Positions 11,506 through 22,745 of a stretch of 64,000 nt of DNA are shown piece by piece. The position numbers and the translations under genes were made by a program. Within the stretch, counting starts at the first letter, position 1. Each line of letters starts with the position of its first letter. The stretch comes from Ceratotherium simum simum (Eukaryota > Chordata > Mammalia > Perissodactyla > Rhinocerotidae): contig NW_004454193.1 of assembly GCF_000283155.1 (NCBI RefSeq), positions 14,394,813 to 14,458,812 on the forward strand, read 5' to 3'. Under the pieces are notes generated by a model. The model did no database searches, was not told the DNA's origin, and worked only from the letters and a program-made list of their open reading frames with translations.

Positions 11506-12599
11506 AATATTGTGGAAATTGTACATTTAACATGGAAATAAACCACGAGATAACCACAAAACGAAACTCATTTCTGAGGCAAAGTGAAGACAAGGAATCT
11601 GTGAAGTTAGAATATATTTTGGTTATTCACATACACAGAAGAAAAAATATTTACAACTAAAAGCATATTTTATTGGGTTTGCAATAGATAATATTGTATT
11701 CCATGAGAACAGGACTGCTAGTTAAAATGCCAATATTCTCTCATATCACTAATTATTTCCCTAGTTCAGGGCAAATCTTAGTGACTAACACAGAGCTAGT
11801 GAGCTGTTAATGTTAGTCTCCTCTCTCTCTTTTTCCTTCCCATCTTTTTTAAGCATTTGCATTTCAACAAAATGGAAATAAGAGAGGCCTACCTTGCCTA
11901 TTTCACAAGAAAGCAAAATTAAAGGGAGCTGGTGATAATGCTTTGAAAAACACAAGTGTTACTTATGTGAATGGGCCGCTATTATTATCCATATGATATT
12001 ATGAGTGTTTTTTTTTTTAAGATAAAAAAATTCCTGTTTTTCCTCTTTCCTTATGTGTGGTCTTCACACATAGTCCGGCTGTGGCATATGGTCAATTCTT
12101 GATTATCTGTGAATGGATTAGCTGTCTTATAGATTATCCACGTGCACTGGGGCTGACTCATTATCTCACTGAACAGCTGCTAACACATCTGTCTTCTCCC
12201 ACTCGCAGTGGGATTCCCAGAGAGGCTTTCCCCTTCTACCAACCAGCTCATGCAACTCTGCCCATTTACGTCTTCTCTGAAATAACCCAGCCTGATGGAG
12301 TCTCCAGCCTAAGGGTTTGTGGGGAAAAGAAACGGAAAGAAAGACATCAACCATGTTTCCAAATTTCCTCTCCTCTTTATGTAGAGGCTCATAGAAATTG
12401 GCCTCCTTCCTACTATACAGATAGGTAATTTTTGTTTGACGAACTATGCACATCCTATCAGCATATATATTGCTGTCTCCTGGAGTAGGATAAAGAGTTA
12501 GATGTGGAAATAGAAGAGGGAAGACAGTCATAGGGATTTCAGAAAAACACCCAAAAGAAAAATTTATATTTTATTTAAGCCACTGTGGTAACTTTAAAA
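11506..12599. other. Unique sequence with overlapping open frames, no gene called
   Basis: A 123-codon frame on the plus strand (12057-12428) and a 121-codon frame on the minus strand (12166-12531) overlap. The plus frame opens with GTG and contains no ATG at all, so it cannot be a normal initiating exon. The minus frame starts with ATG at 12531 but shows no domain, signal peptide or homology that I recognise. I read both as chance openings in a locally GC-richer stretch. Confidence 0.4.
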
Positions 12600-13115
12600 C
12601 ACATCTATAAATTCTTTGACACCCCTCCTATTAAAAAGTGGGACCTACAACGCTTCCCTTTGATTGTGGCTGACCTTAGTGTATAGTCAACTAGATGAGT
12701 ATGGCAGAAGTGACAGTATGTGACTTCTAAGTGTAGGTCATAAAGGTGATGCAGCTTCTGCCTGATTTTCTAGAAGATCTGGACTAGAGAACTGAGCCAC
12801 CATGGAATCAGCTTAACTGCTCTGAGGCCACCATACCTTGAGGAAGACCAAACTAGCCCATGCTGGGACATCACGTGGAGAATACCTGGGACAACATGAA
12901 AAGAAAGAGAGAATCTGCCAGGCCCCGTATGCTCCAGCGGTTTACTATTCTGCCTCGAGCCCCCGTCTGACAGCAACTACATGGGTGACCCCCAGCTGGA
13001 CCCACCAGCCCAATCTTTCCCAAATTCTGGAAGCTCTGAAAGATGACAACATGATTGTTATTATCATAAACCGCTGAGTTTTGGGGTAACTTGTGCAGCA
13101 ATAGATACAGCCCCT
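12600..13115 (+). mobile_element. MLT1-like MaLR LTR, plus strand
   Basis: The order of blocks is typical: 'gtgacttctaagtgtaggtc', 'ataaaggtgatgcagcttct', 'gatgacaacatgattgttat' and the 3' 'aaccgctgagttttggggta' followed by 'tgcagcaatagata'. Other copies of the same kind lie on the minus strand at 32728-33700 (split) and 49576-49985. It is old and interrupted by indels. No internal sequence adjoins it. The exact subfamily needs a library search. Confidence 0.7.
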
Positions 13116-13204
13116 GGTACATCAACTTACAACTTCTCACCCTTGTTAAGAATCAGACTCTACTCTGGTAGGAAAATGTGGGTTGAGGTCTCGTGGCATA
13201 TGCA

Positions 13205-14100
13205 CCTCTCATTTATTTAACAAACGTATGTTACCACGGACACTTTTCTAGGCAAGGGTGATTTGTAGTTTAGCACACATAGTTCTATACTCCTGGAATA
13301 TATAGTGCACAGGAGGAATACATGTGTTAGGTACAAATAAGTAAGTAAATAAATACATAAGAAAGATACAAATAATGAAAAGTATTAATGCAGAGAAAAT
13401 AAAACACACAATGAGGTCATATACCAGGCAAATATGACTGAGTCTGGGTGGCGGGCAAGGAGCGTGGTGGCTGAACTTTGTTCCTTACATGTCCAATGTA
13501 ATATCTTGACATCTCTGGGGTATATACCGCTTCAAAGCTCAGCAAAGTGAAAGAATATGAAACGTGGCTATACATAAAATTCATTATGTAAATTGTAAAA
13601 TCATCAAGGTTCCATGTGCTCCAGGATCCTAGGTTTTAAACAAGAGCTTAACCAATTAGGAAATGAAAATAAACTAACAACAGAAACAAGAGAATAAAGT
13701 GTTTTTTCAGATCAGATTTGGACCCTCGTCTCCAACAATTTGATTATTGCTTTGCCTCAGGATAGTGATGAAAATAGTCATTGACTTATTGGCACTTTTG
13801 TACCATCTGTGCTCATGTTCCTTCTCATTAGTACCTAACAGCAAGAGCTTATTTTATTTGATAAATAACAAATTCAATGAACCTCTATCATTCTAAACAC
13901 TATGAGGGAAGGCAAAATAAGACAAGAAAAAAAAAAAGGCTTTGTCTTTCAGAAATTTATATTATGAAATTATACAGACTATTGTCCAAAAGATTTATTT
14001 AGGTATTCTGTAGGAGTTTATTAAACACCTATTTAGGGAACTAATATTAGATGCTAGGTGCTGTAAGAGATAGCAAATACATATCAGATACTGTCACCCT
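13205..14100 (+). mobile_element. Pieces of an ancient dispersed repeat
   Basis: Three blocks resemble the start of the old repeat type seen at 7955-8960. They are 13205-13480 ('catttatttaacaaacgtat' and 'gtaagtaaataaatacataa'), 13850-13980 and 14015-14100 ('aacacctatttagggaacta', 'agatgctaggtgctgtaaga'). An A-run lies at 13927-13938. The boundaries and the family are uncertain. Confidence 0.35.
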
Positions 14101-14369
14101 GTCAGGCTAAACCTTTTCTTTCTTATTGACAGGATTAAGATAACTTATCACATAATTTCCTTCCAGGTTGCTTTCCCATCACAAAGTAGTCATGTTTCAG
14201 ATGAATTTGAACTTTTCCTCATACATAGTTTATCTTCTGATGTTTAAAATTATTCCTATTGAAATATTTTTTCCATTTTATCATTCGTATTAACAATATT
14301 AATGATGATTTGCATCTGTAAACTTCGCTAACCTTTATAGGATGTACTGAGAGACATTTTAGATAATAA

Positions 14370-14585
14370 TTAATGGCATAGGTGCTGGAGTCAAGAATGC
14401 GTGGGAACTAAACCTGTGATCTAGCTATGTGACCATGTGTCCATTTTAAATCTCTCTGTGCCTGAATCTCATTGCCTGTAAGGTGGGACTAGTAATGAAC
14501 GTCATTTACCTGATGTTTAAAGAGTAAACTGAAAATACTCAGCATGGTGTATTTCATATATTAAACACTCAGTAAAATATTACCA
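14370..14585 (+). mobile_element. MIR SINE, plus orientation
   Basis: The MIR order is clear: 'ggcataggtgctggagtcaa', 'agctatgtgaccatgtgtcc', 'ctctctgtgcctgaatctca', 'cctgtaaggtgggactagta', then 'cactcagtaaaatatt'. It covers most of the element and is diverged, as expected. Confidence 0.82.
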
Positions 14586-14589
14586 TAAA

Positions 14590-14785
14590 ATTACAGTGAT
14601 TTTATTTTATTTAGCTCTCAAGACACTTCTTTCAGATAGATAAATGTAGTTTTATTATCCCCATTTTATAGAAGATGAAAGTTGAGACATAATATCATTT
14701 GCTGACGGCCACATAGTGAGGAAGGTGAATAGTTGATATTATTGATATTCAACTCCCAATGTTCTGATTCCATACCCAGATTTAA
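14590..14785 (-). mobile_element. MIR SINE, minus orientation
   Basis: A reversed MIR: 'tattatccccattttataga', then 'agatgaaagttgagacat', 'gacggccacatagtgagga', then 'tgttctgattccatacc'. It lies head to head with the plus-strand MIR that ends at 14585, giving two MIRs in opposite orientation back to back. Confidence 0.78.
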
Positions 14786-14919
14786 TTTTATAATTCCCGA
14801 GATATATTATTTTTCTGAAGATTTCACATCTGTCTCATTTAGCTATGACTAGAAATAATTTAGGATTATTTCATTCTTCCTCTCTTTCTCTCATCACACA
14901 CACCCATGAAATAAAGCCT

Positions 14920-15025
14920 ATATATTCTGATACATATTATATAAACATATATAATATATAAAACATTATATCAAAATATACATAATAAATTATAATTATA
15001 TAAATATATATAAAATATATTCTGA
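14920..15025. repeat. AT-rich low-complexity tract
   Basis: Nearly pure A and T with many TATA and ATAT words, for example around 14936-14975 and 15000-15020. It can form local hairpins but shows no defined unit. Confidence 0.8.
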
Positions 15026-15059
15026 TCTATCCACTACTGCCCATTTGTACTACTGGAGA

Positions 15060-15655
15060 TCACCTGGTCCAAGCCATTATCATGTCATAACAGGACATCA
15101 GCAAGAGTCAACTCACCAGTCTCATGCTAGCATCCTTTCCCCACTTCTCCAAGTGTAACACGATACAAATCCCTTATGGTGGCCTACAAAGGCTGAGACA
15201 ATATTGCTCTGCCTACTACTCCTCTTCATCTCTCAATATGCCATCCTCTTTGCCCAAGTCAGTAGCCCTCAGGATTGGCCTTCTTTCTAGTGCCAGCTTA
15301 ATGGCTCTCCCTGCCAGTCCAAAATGCCCTTTCCCCCCATCCCGGCTCTTCCTATGACTGGATTCTACTTGGAATTCAGGAATAAACTCAAAATCATCTC
15401 TAGTGTGAGGCTCCTCTTATCCCTGACCACACAATCCAAATTAATCTCCCCCCACAGTCACATGCTTCTGTTTTACTTTCTTTATAATACATACTACTCT
15501 ACAAAATTATCTGGTTTGATTGTATATTTAATTGTTTATTTCTCTTTCTCCCCTTGAACGTAAGCTCTAGAAAACTCATCCACCTTGTTCATTACTGAAT
15601 GCCTAACCAACTAGACTGAGCCTCTAGTCAGTATACTGAAATAATGAATCAACTT
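15060..15655 (+). mobile_element. L2 LINE 3' portion
   Basis: About 600 bp matching the general layout of an L2 3' end. It has a 'cctacaaaggctgagacaat' block, 'ccctcaggattggccttctt', a 'tgcccttt'-rich middle, 'ttatccctgaccacacaatc', then 'gtaagctctagaaaactcat' and a tail with 'aataatgaatcaa'. The two plus-strand frames inside it (15124-15357 and 15324-15557) are fossil remnants or chance, not genes. Confidence 0.72.
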
Positions 15656-15879
15656 TACTCACCAAAGGATTTTTTGAGCCTAAGTCCACTTAATACACAT
15701 GTTCTGCAAGACTGCTATTTCCAAGGAACAAAATATCCATCTGAGTGACTCTCAGAAGACAGATAGAGACAGAAGGTCAACAGAGACAAAAAGGTATTAG
15801 CATACTAATATTAGTAAATAGTATTGTTTACAATAACAATAGTAATAACAACAATATACTGAATGTTTTGTAATTGTAA

Positions 15880-16065
15880 TTAGTCAGGGTGATTTAAGGA
15901 AAATTTACATATGTCCTGTCATTTAATCCTTACAACAAAGCTTGAAGCAGGTGTTACTGTGACTATTCTACAGAGGAAAAACTGAGGCTCAGAAAAGCTG
16001 CATCCCAAAGTCACCCTACCGTCAAGTGATGGAGACAATATTTAAACCCAGGTTTATCTGGCTCC
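15880..16065 (-). mobile_element. MIR SINE, minus orientation
   Basis: Reversed MIR with 'tcatttaatccttacaacaa', 'gaggaaaaactgaggctcag', 'caaagtcaccctaccgtcaa' and 'aacccaggtttatctggctc'. This is one of the better preserved MIRs of the window. Confidence 0.87.
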
Positions 16066-16147
16066 AAAGACATACTCTTTGTAAAGTCTTCCGTGGAGCA
16101 ACCTGCTTTCTTCTCAATGCCTGCTTGTTATTCTCAGTGACAGATAA

Positions 16148-16717
16148 TGTAACCACGGGCTCATTTAGAGCCAGTTCAAACAGACCTCATCTCTTATCAA
16201 CAAAGTGATTAAGGATTGTCTTTCAGAAAAACTGCAGAGTCACATAGCCAGGGCACGCTTAAGGAAAGAAATCATGACCTGAAATGACCTTGGAACAAAA
16301 GATCCTCCTTCTGTGGAACCCAAAGACCAGGACGTGGCCGGAACTTGAAAGCTAGACTCTTATCAGAAGCAAGGGGTCCCTCACTCAGGAAGATCCGGTG
16401 TTAAAATTCCTTCCCAACTTCATCATAAATGTTTAGAACCTCATCATAAATGTTTAAAACTTTTCTGTAAATACCTGAAGCCCACCAATCAAAACCTGTC
16501 CCATCAGCATTTCTGCATGCCAACCTGTTCTCCCTAACCTCTTAAATTTTGTCCCAAATCCTCAATCGGAGAGATAGATCTGAGGGCACACGGCCCCTGT
16601 CTCCCTGGAGATCAATCTTGCAGAATAAAGCTGATTTCTCCCCTCAAAGGCTGGTGCCATAATTAATTGGCTTGTTTATGCACATCGGGCAGAGAACTTC
16701 AATTTTGCATGGTAATA
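16148..16717 (+). mobile_element. Solo ERV-type LTR, copy 2 of a local pair
   Basis: About 570 bp from TGTAACCACGGG to a GGTAATA end, aligned throughout to the LTR at 7384-7930. It keeps the 'cagaataaagctga' signal near 16621-16634. A perfect 4-bp repeat 'ataa' flanks it (16144-16147 and 16718-16721). This differs from the 'agat' of copy 1, so the two are separate insertions and not the ends of one provirus. It has an extra 21-bp tandem duplication around 16408-16451 that copy 1 lacks, which explains most of the length difference. Confidence 0.82.
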
Positions 16718-19084
16718 ATAATCTTGCTAATTCCATGAGAAGGATAAGAAACTGCTGTACTATCCATGGACAATATATCTGTTTTTGAAAACTGGTAGAA
16801 ATGGTTCTCCCTGCGTCAAAACACACCACCAAAGTCCTTATTATGCTTAGAGTTTTAAAGTCCAGTATAGTCACAGAAAGATTAGCTTTTGTTTTGCTAC
16901 AAGCCCTCAAGGCTTCATTTTAGGGAATACAAGATGGACTGAAAGCAAATGTCTCAACACTGTGAGCATTCTGCACACAGGAACTCCGATGGGAACAGAG
17001 GGAGATGGGCGTGGGCTCTGTGAGGGGATTGTGTCAGCGTTTCCCACTGAGTACAATGAATGAAAGGGGCCTCACGGGTTGAACAACGATAATTGGGGTC
17101 AGAACACTGGATTTACTACTATTTTTCATTCACTGAAAGGCCCTCTCCTATGGTTTCATTTCATTTTCAGCTTGCTGTATTTTAAACATTGAGTGAAATG
17201 CAAATGCAACATTTAAAATTTCAGAGGGACGTTGAAAATGAACAGCTATGTGTGGAGAGTATTTGGTATGGATTGACGGGGTAGTGAGGAGAGAAAAGGT
17301 TATTACATCCAAAGGAAATTTAACTGAAGAGGAGGGAAAAAACAGACTAAGTTAGTCATATAAACGAGAAAACAGAACGACTATAGGATGGTACTGAATA
17401 TGAATCTGTTCCCTCCTCAAATTGTTTGAAAAACATCACATGTTGGGAAACTCTAAGAATTTTATCTTAGCCAAAAAGTCTCTTTTCCTGGGTTGACTGA
17501 TGAGATGGAGAGGGTTTGTGGGAAAGAAATGTCAATCCCTTTTTACAAATAATTCTCTTCTACCAATTCAAGAAGACCTTGAAAATACTGCATGGGGGTG
17601 GGGAGGAAGGAAGTTTGATACTTATCAGTGATAATTATAGGAAGAAAATATACATATACATTTATATTTCTAGAAAATATCTATGAATTTCCTAAAGTGG
17701 TAGAAGAGAATTGTATAACCCAAAATAGTAGCAAATAGTTGCATAATATAGTTGGGGCAGAGGATACACGGCAACAAGGTAGCTGTGATAAGAAGTAAAA
17801 TCTGTGAAGCCGGTGAGTACAGAAAAGTCTGGGGATTTGTCCAAAACCATTGCAGAAGATGTTTCTCATAGAAGACAGGTGAATGGGAAGCTGGGACTAT
17901 CCAGTCTGGGGAGTGTTTCTATAGATAGAAGGCCAATAGTCTGCACGTCTGTCCATACTTAATTGAAGGGATAAAAAGCCACTCAGAAAGAAGATGCTTC
18001 TCAGACACTCTCCCTCTCAGAATTCCTTATGGAGCACCCATATTTGATCATTATCTGCCTAGGAGCCTTAGTGGTCTGCTAGAATTCTAGCATAGGTTCT
18101 CTTGTTTACCCTTTCCCTCTTCCTGTCTTCCTCTCCCTCTACTCTCCCCCCACCCCTTAATTAAAGTGAAGAGTGTGCTGGTTGGGTAGATTGGGAAAAG
18201 AATTATTGGGGGTAGTAGAAAGAGTCAGCTAGATTAATGCCAAGAACATACTTTTTCAAAAGATCAACTTCCTTTTGAGAATTTCTACCTTTTTGTTCTT
18301 GATTCCTAAGCAGCTCTGAAACATAAGGACTCATTACAAAGACACAATTGAGAACATTATTGGAGGTTTGAAGTTCAAATGTAACACACATACATTGCAA
18401 CAATCTCTCTTGGTATGGGTGGCATTCTGCCTTCCCCACAAAAGAAAGTGCAGGAACAGCAGAATCAATAAAGCCCCAGTCCCGTTCTTCTTTAGCAGCC
18501 TCTCAAAAGACGCTGCCAATGATGTTCGGCAAACATGTGGAAATGATGTGTTACGGCTGCAACACAACCAAGATATCTCTGCATAAATATCACTGGATCA
18601 GGAGTTGCTCCAGGGTCAGGTCCTTGGCCCGCTCATTGCCTATCCCATGAGAAAATGGAATCTTGAGTCACAGCCCACGTGACACTCTTATTTGGAATGC
18701 TTGTTGCTGCTGGTCCAATTGTTTTTGTTGGGATTCTCAATTCAAAATGGCCCAGCCCAGCTTCAAAATCATTGACGTAGCCTTTCATACTGTTGCCCAC
18801 TCCTCAAAAATATGCTATTTCTCTTCCAAGAAAGATACACCTAAGTCAATTATCTTATTTTCCCTCCACTAACATCCTAGAAGTTGGTGACATCCTTTTT
18901 CTGCAGAGGAAAGTGGAGTCAAATAAAAGGTAGTATCCTTGCCAACTGTTGTCCTTTACAACAATGAGTCACGTTACCCTAATGACTCAGGTGTATCCAT
19001 AGATCAGCCTTGGGCCCAGTATTCCACAGGGAAATGGATAGTAACAGTGGCCGGCAAGTACCTAACACATTACCATCCCAATGA
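16718..19084. other. Unique sequence, no gene seen
   Basis: There are no convincing repeats over most of this stretch. A pyrimidine tract with C-runs lies at about 18105-18160. A part around 18330-18640 is open on both strands with short frames and some CpG sites, but I recognise no protein. Short frames near 16644-16910 and 17681-17869 on the minus strand have no features. Confidence 0.4.
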
Positions 19085-19245
19085 TCTTTTATTACTCAGA
19101 TCAGAGCCCTGGCTTTACTCACTTGCTGTATAATCTCAGATGAGTCACTTCTCAGTTTCCTCTCTTGTAAATGACATTAATAATTACTCTTTATACTTCA
19201 TAGAATGGTTATGAGGATGAGAAATAAGTGTGAGTTATAAATATA
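19085..19245 (+). mobile_element. MIR SINE, plus orientation
   Basis: The MIR core is recognisable: 'agccctggctttactcactt', 'gctgtataatctcagatgag', 'tctcagtttcctctcttgta', 'atgacattaataattactct' and 'agaatggttatgaggatgag'. Confidence 0.8.
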
Positions 19246-19884
19246 AATTACTATTGAAATTGGCATTTTTGTTCTTGCAGGTCAAATCGTCAGGTGTTCT
19301 GATGTTATCCTAGCTATGCTGAGGGCCCTTCTGTGTTGGAGCAGTACTGTGACGCCCAGTAAAATTTCACTGTACTCCTTTGCTTTGGTGTAATTTTAGG
19401 TTTCCATTGGACTCTTCTTCTTTTATTTAGCCCTTGACTCTCTGGTCAGGTGTCTCCATCTTCCATCCCTGAATGTCAGAGAAATAAGGTATGATCACCA
19501 ACCCCAATTCTAAGCAATCACCATGGATGAACTATCCACTCGTGCCCTCATACAATAGTTTCTCTCATCTTCTGGGAACAAGATCTTTGTCTCCACCCTC
19601 CTATGCTGTATCTACCTCTGATTCCTTCAGTTCAACAATTTGATAGATTTCTCTTAGTCTCTTGGTTATTTTTCTCATCTCTCTGCCCTGGCTCTTCCCC
19701 GGTGTCCTGGTTCACTTTGGCAATAACTGACATATTCCAGCCACAGACTCTGCAGAAATCCATCCAGGAAAAGTCAAACTCCAGCCACTCAAAAATACGG
19801 GGGACAGAATTTCCCACTTTATTTCTCTCTTCTAGGTTTATTCATTCAGGCTTCTTTAAATGTTAGTTGAATGAGCACAGAAAA
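19246..19884. other. Unique sequence, no gene seen
   Basis: The frame at 19603-19866 (plus) and its mirror at 19632-19817 (minus) show no domain. Nothing else was recognised here. Confidence 0.35.
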
Positions 19885-20075
19885 GTTATTAATCTCTTTG
19901 AGTCTCAGTTTCCTCATGTCTAAAATATAAATAATAATAGTACCTATAATAGAATTATTGTGTAAATTGCATTAGAGATAGCATGTAAATGCATAGTAGT
20001 TAGGATAGCGTCTGACATTGCAAATAAGCAATACACCTTAGCTGCCATTATTATTTATTATTATTATTAATATCA
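19885..20075 (+). mobile_element. MIR SINE, plus orientation
   Basis: It shows 'ctttgagtctcagtttcctc', 'aataataatagtacctataa', 'agaattattgtgtaaattgc' and 'agcgtctgacattgcaaat'. An ATT-rich simple repeat at 20048-20070 follows. A younger ERE lies directly downstream. Confidence 0.8.
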
Positions 20076-20090
20076 TCTCATTCATTTTTC

Positions 20091-20346
20091 TTTTTTTTTT
20101 TTTTTTTTTTTTTTTTGTGAGGAGATCAGCCCTGTGCTAACATCCGCCAATCCTCCTCCTTTTTTGCTGAGGAAGACGGCCCTGGGCTAACATCCGTGCC
20201 CATCTTCCTCCACTTTATATGGGATGCCGCCACAGCATGGCTTGCCAAGCAGTGCGTCGGTGTGCGCCCGGGATCCGAACCAGCGAACCCCGGGCCGCCG
20301 CAGCGGAGCGCGCGCACCCAACCACTTGCGCCACCGGGCCGGCCCC
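20091..20346 (-). mobile_element. ERE1-type equine SINE with a 26-T tail
   Basis: In minus orientation: an uninterrupted run of 26 T (20091-20116), the paired 'gctaacatccg' blocks, 'ccactttatatgggatgccg', the B-box complement 'ggatccgaacc' and the complement of the GGCCGGCCC head at 20337-20345. It retains a dense set of CpG sites. A short direct repeat 'tcatttttc' flanks it (20082-20090 and 20347-20355). The long pure tail and CpG retention suggest a young copy. The short frames on both strands within it are repeat-derived. Confidence 0.95.
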
Positions 20347-20949
20347 TCATTTTTCATTTTAACCTAACTGATTTTTAGTTCATGACTCAAGTCTTTCACT
20401 TGGTTACTTATTTTTAGCCAAAAGGGAAAATAGCAAAGGAGCTAATTCCTCCTGGTACCCGAGTGCTTAGGATCCATCATTTTAGATCTATGTAGAGAAG
20501 GCTAATGAGCTCTATCTCTGAGACAGTTTGCCAGACTGGTGATAGAGATGGTCACTGTCCAGATGTTTCCTTCCATGTGGAGGGAGCTCCAGTAATTTCA
20601 CATTTCTGACCTCTTTCTACTTTTCATTCACTACTTTCCGTGAATGAAGAAGTTACTTAATGTGAGTGACGCATTTAGAATTAGAAATGGGGCACACATA
20701 ACCTAGTCACTTCTGTCACAGACCTCTTGAAAGTTATTTCAGTCCTGGTCACATACAGCATGTCCTTTTTTCTTCTGTGCCCTGCTAAAATTTCCACACT
20801 CAGCCCTCACATGGAGAAGTACGCAGTTTTACATCACTTCTTGCAACTTGGTGGGTAAGTCTGACGACTTTTGAGTTTCAAGATGAGTAATTCCACTTTC
20901 TGACAATGTGGAGTATTAGCTTTATAATATAAAATTGATGCTTTGGTTC

Positions 20950-21337
20950 TGTATCAGTTTAATACGGCTGCCATAACAAAATACCACACTGGGTAGCTTA
21001 AACAACAGAAATATTTTCTCACAATTCTGGAGGCTAGAAATCTAAGATCAAGGTGTGGGCAGGGTTGGTTTTTCCTGAGGCCTCTCTCCATGGTTTGCAG
21101 ATGACTGCCTTCTTGCTGTGTCCTCACGTGGCCTATTCTCTGTACTCATATCTCTAGTGTCTCTTCCCCTTCTTAAAGAGCACCAGTCATATTGAGTTAG
21201 GGTTCTACCCTTTTGATCTCATTTAACCTCAAACACCTCTGTAATGGCCCTATCTCCAAATACAGTCACATTCTAATGTGCTACACGTTAAGGCTTCAAC
21301 ACATGAATTTTGCAGGGACACAATTCAGTCCATAACA
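20950..21337 (-). mobile_element. MLT1/MST-type MaLR LTR, minus orientation
   Basis: The plus strand reads 'ctgccataacaaaataccac', 'ctgggtagcttaaacaacag', 'caattctggaggctagaaat', 'cttgctgtgtcctcacgtgg', 'ccctatctccaaatacagtc' and 'acatgaattttgcagggaca', with TG and CA at the two ends. This is the MaLR LTR layout. Unlike the copy at 5281-5656 I saw no clean 5-bp flanking repeat. No internal sequence is attached. Confidence 0.85.
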
Positions 21338-22194
21338 GATTACCATTGGCTTTTCTCTCAGGTGTTTCCAAATCTTATGTCTGGATAGGACAGTACAGGT
21401 GAGTCATTTTGGAGACCTCAATAGACTTACAGTAGTACATTTCAATCCTATTTTCATTCACCCCCTAAGGACCCTTCTGTGGCCCTCTGGAGGGCCATAA
21501 GACCTTCTAATATCTAAGATGTTTTGGCATCAAGAATCAGTTTTTGCCGTCTTAGGGGTGGTCTCACATGCAGTAGAGATTACTCAGAGAGCGGGAACAG
21601 AGTGCAATCACCTCGTAGGAGACATAACTCCTTCAGAGCTCCTCAGCCTCTCCAAGGCAGGTCCACACTTGTGGATCATAAAAGCGGTTTCCTTTAATAG
21701 GCAGAACCCTGAACAAAATAGTAAAGACATGTTTCTACGTCTTTCTCCATAATACAATACCATCTTTTAAGAGCATATTTGGGGTTGATTACATGACTTA
21801 AAATATAGACTAGGTGGCATGTATAAAATTTTACTTTACAAGGTCTGAGTGAACAAGACAAGTAACAAGTAATTATCCACCAGAAGAGCTGAAACTAAGG
21901 CATGAGATACTCATTTGACTCTCTATTGGGAGACTTAGCCCATATAAATTAGAACACCATGAAGAGAGAAAACAAAAAGGGCTTTCAAATATAAGCCCCA
22001 AATCAAAAGTTACGGGAACAGGAATTCCTAACTGTAGATGCTGACATTCTATTGGTGGCTTCTCACGTGGTCAACTCTATAAAGCCCTTCTGGGTAAGTG
22101 CTGCACAGACATATTTACTCAGTAGAAGCTAATGATACTCCTGGTAATAACAGAAAAGTATAATAACAAAAACAACAGAAGATCAACAATGACA
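21338..22194. other. Unique sequence, no gene seen
   Basis: The plus-strand frame at 21519-21752 starts with ATG and has 77 codons, without any motif that I recognise. No repeat was identified. Confidence 0.35.
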
Positions 22195-22745
22195 AACCGT
22201 TGAGAGCATTTCTATGCCAGACATGGGGCCAAGCATAATCTCATCAACACTAGGAGATAGATGCTATCATCTCACTCATTCTGCAGAGGAGTTCCAATGA
22301 AGTTTAACAAGGTAAGTAACCTACTCAGTGTCAAATCTAGGTCTATCTGATTAGAGAGTCTAAATATACTACCACCAGCCATTCTGGCTGCCACTTGCTC
22401 CTAACTCCTGGATAGGGAGAATAAAACTACTCTTCCCAATGCCGACACTACTCTTTCCTCTTAGATTTTGTCTTTTTACACTGCAAGAAGGATCTCTTTG
22501 AGAGTTGCCTTCTTTGTATATCCTCATATGAGATGAGAGGAAATACACCATTTGGAGAGGAATTGTGACCAGAGGCAGAGCTGCAGCGATGTAAACTATG
22601 TTACCTATAAAATCATTGTGCCCCAAAATGCCCACCCCTCTGACGCAGGTATCAGAGGTAATAATTCCTACCTTACAAATGAGGACACCAAGGACTAGAG
22701 ACTTCAGTGATTTTCCCAAGGTAATATATCCAGATAGAAGCATCA
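22195..22745 (-). mobile_element. Two reversed MIR-like blocks
   Basis: Block one (22195-22365) has 'atctcatcaacactaggaga', 'cagaggagttccaatgaagt', 'aggtaagtaacctactcagt' and 'ctaggtctatctgat'. Block two (22645-22740) has 'gaggtaataattcctacctt', 'acaaatgaggacaccaagga' and 'gattttcccaaggtaata'. The sequence between them is unassigned. A 125-codon minus-strand frame that spans all of this (22369-22746) opens with TTG and is not a gene. Confidence 0.6.

Noticed and set aside
12057..12531. Overlapping frames of 123 codons (plus) and 121 codons (minus)
   Set aside because: The plus frame has no ATG anywhere. The minus frame begins with ATG but has no domain, signal or homology that I recognise. 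The overlap on opposite strands is typical of chance openings.
7384..16717. A complete endogenous provirus bounded by two LTRs
   Set aside because: The target duplications differ and the interior lacks recognisable retroviral genes and contains ordinary older repeats.
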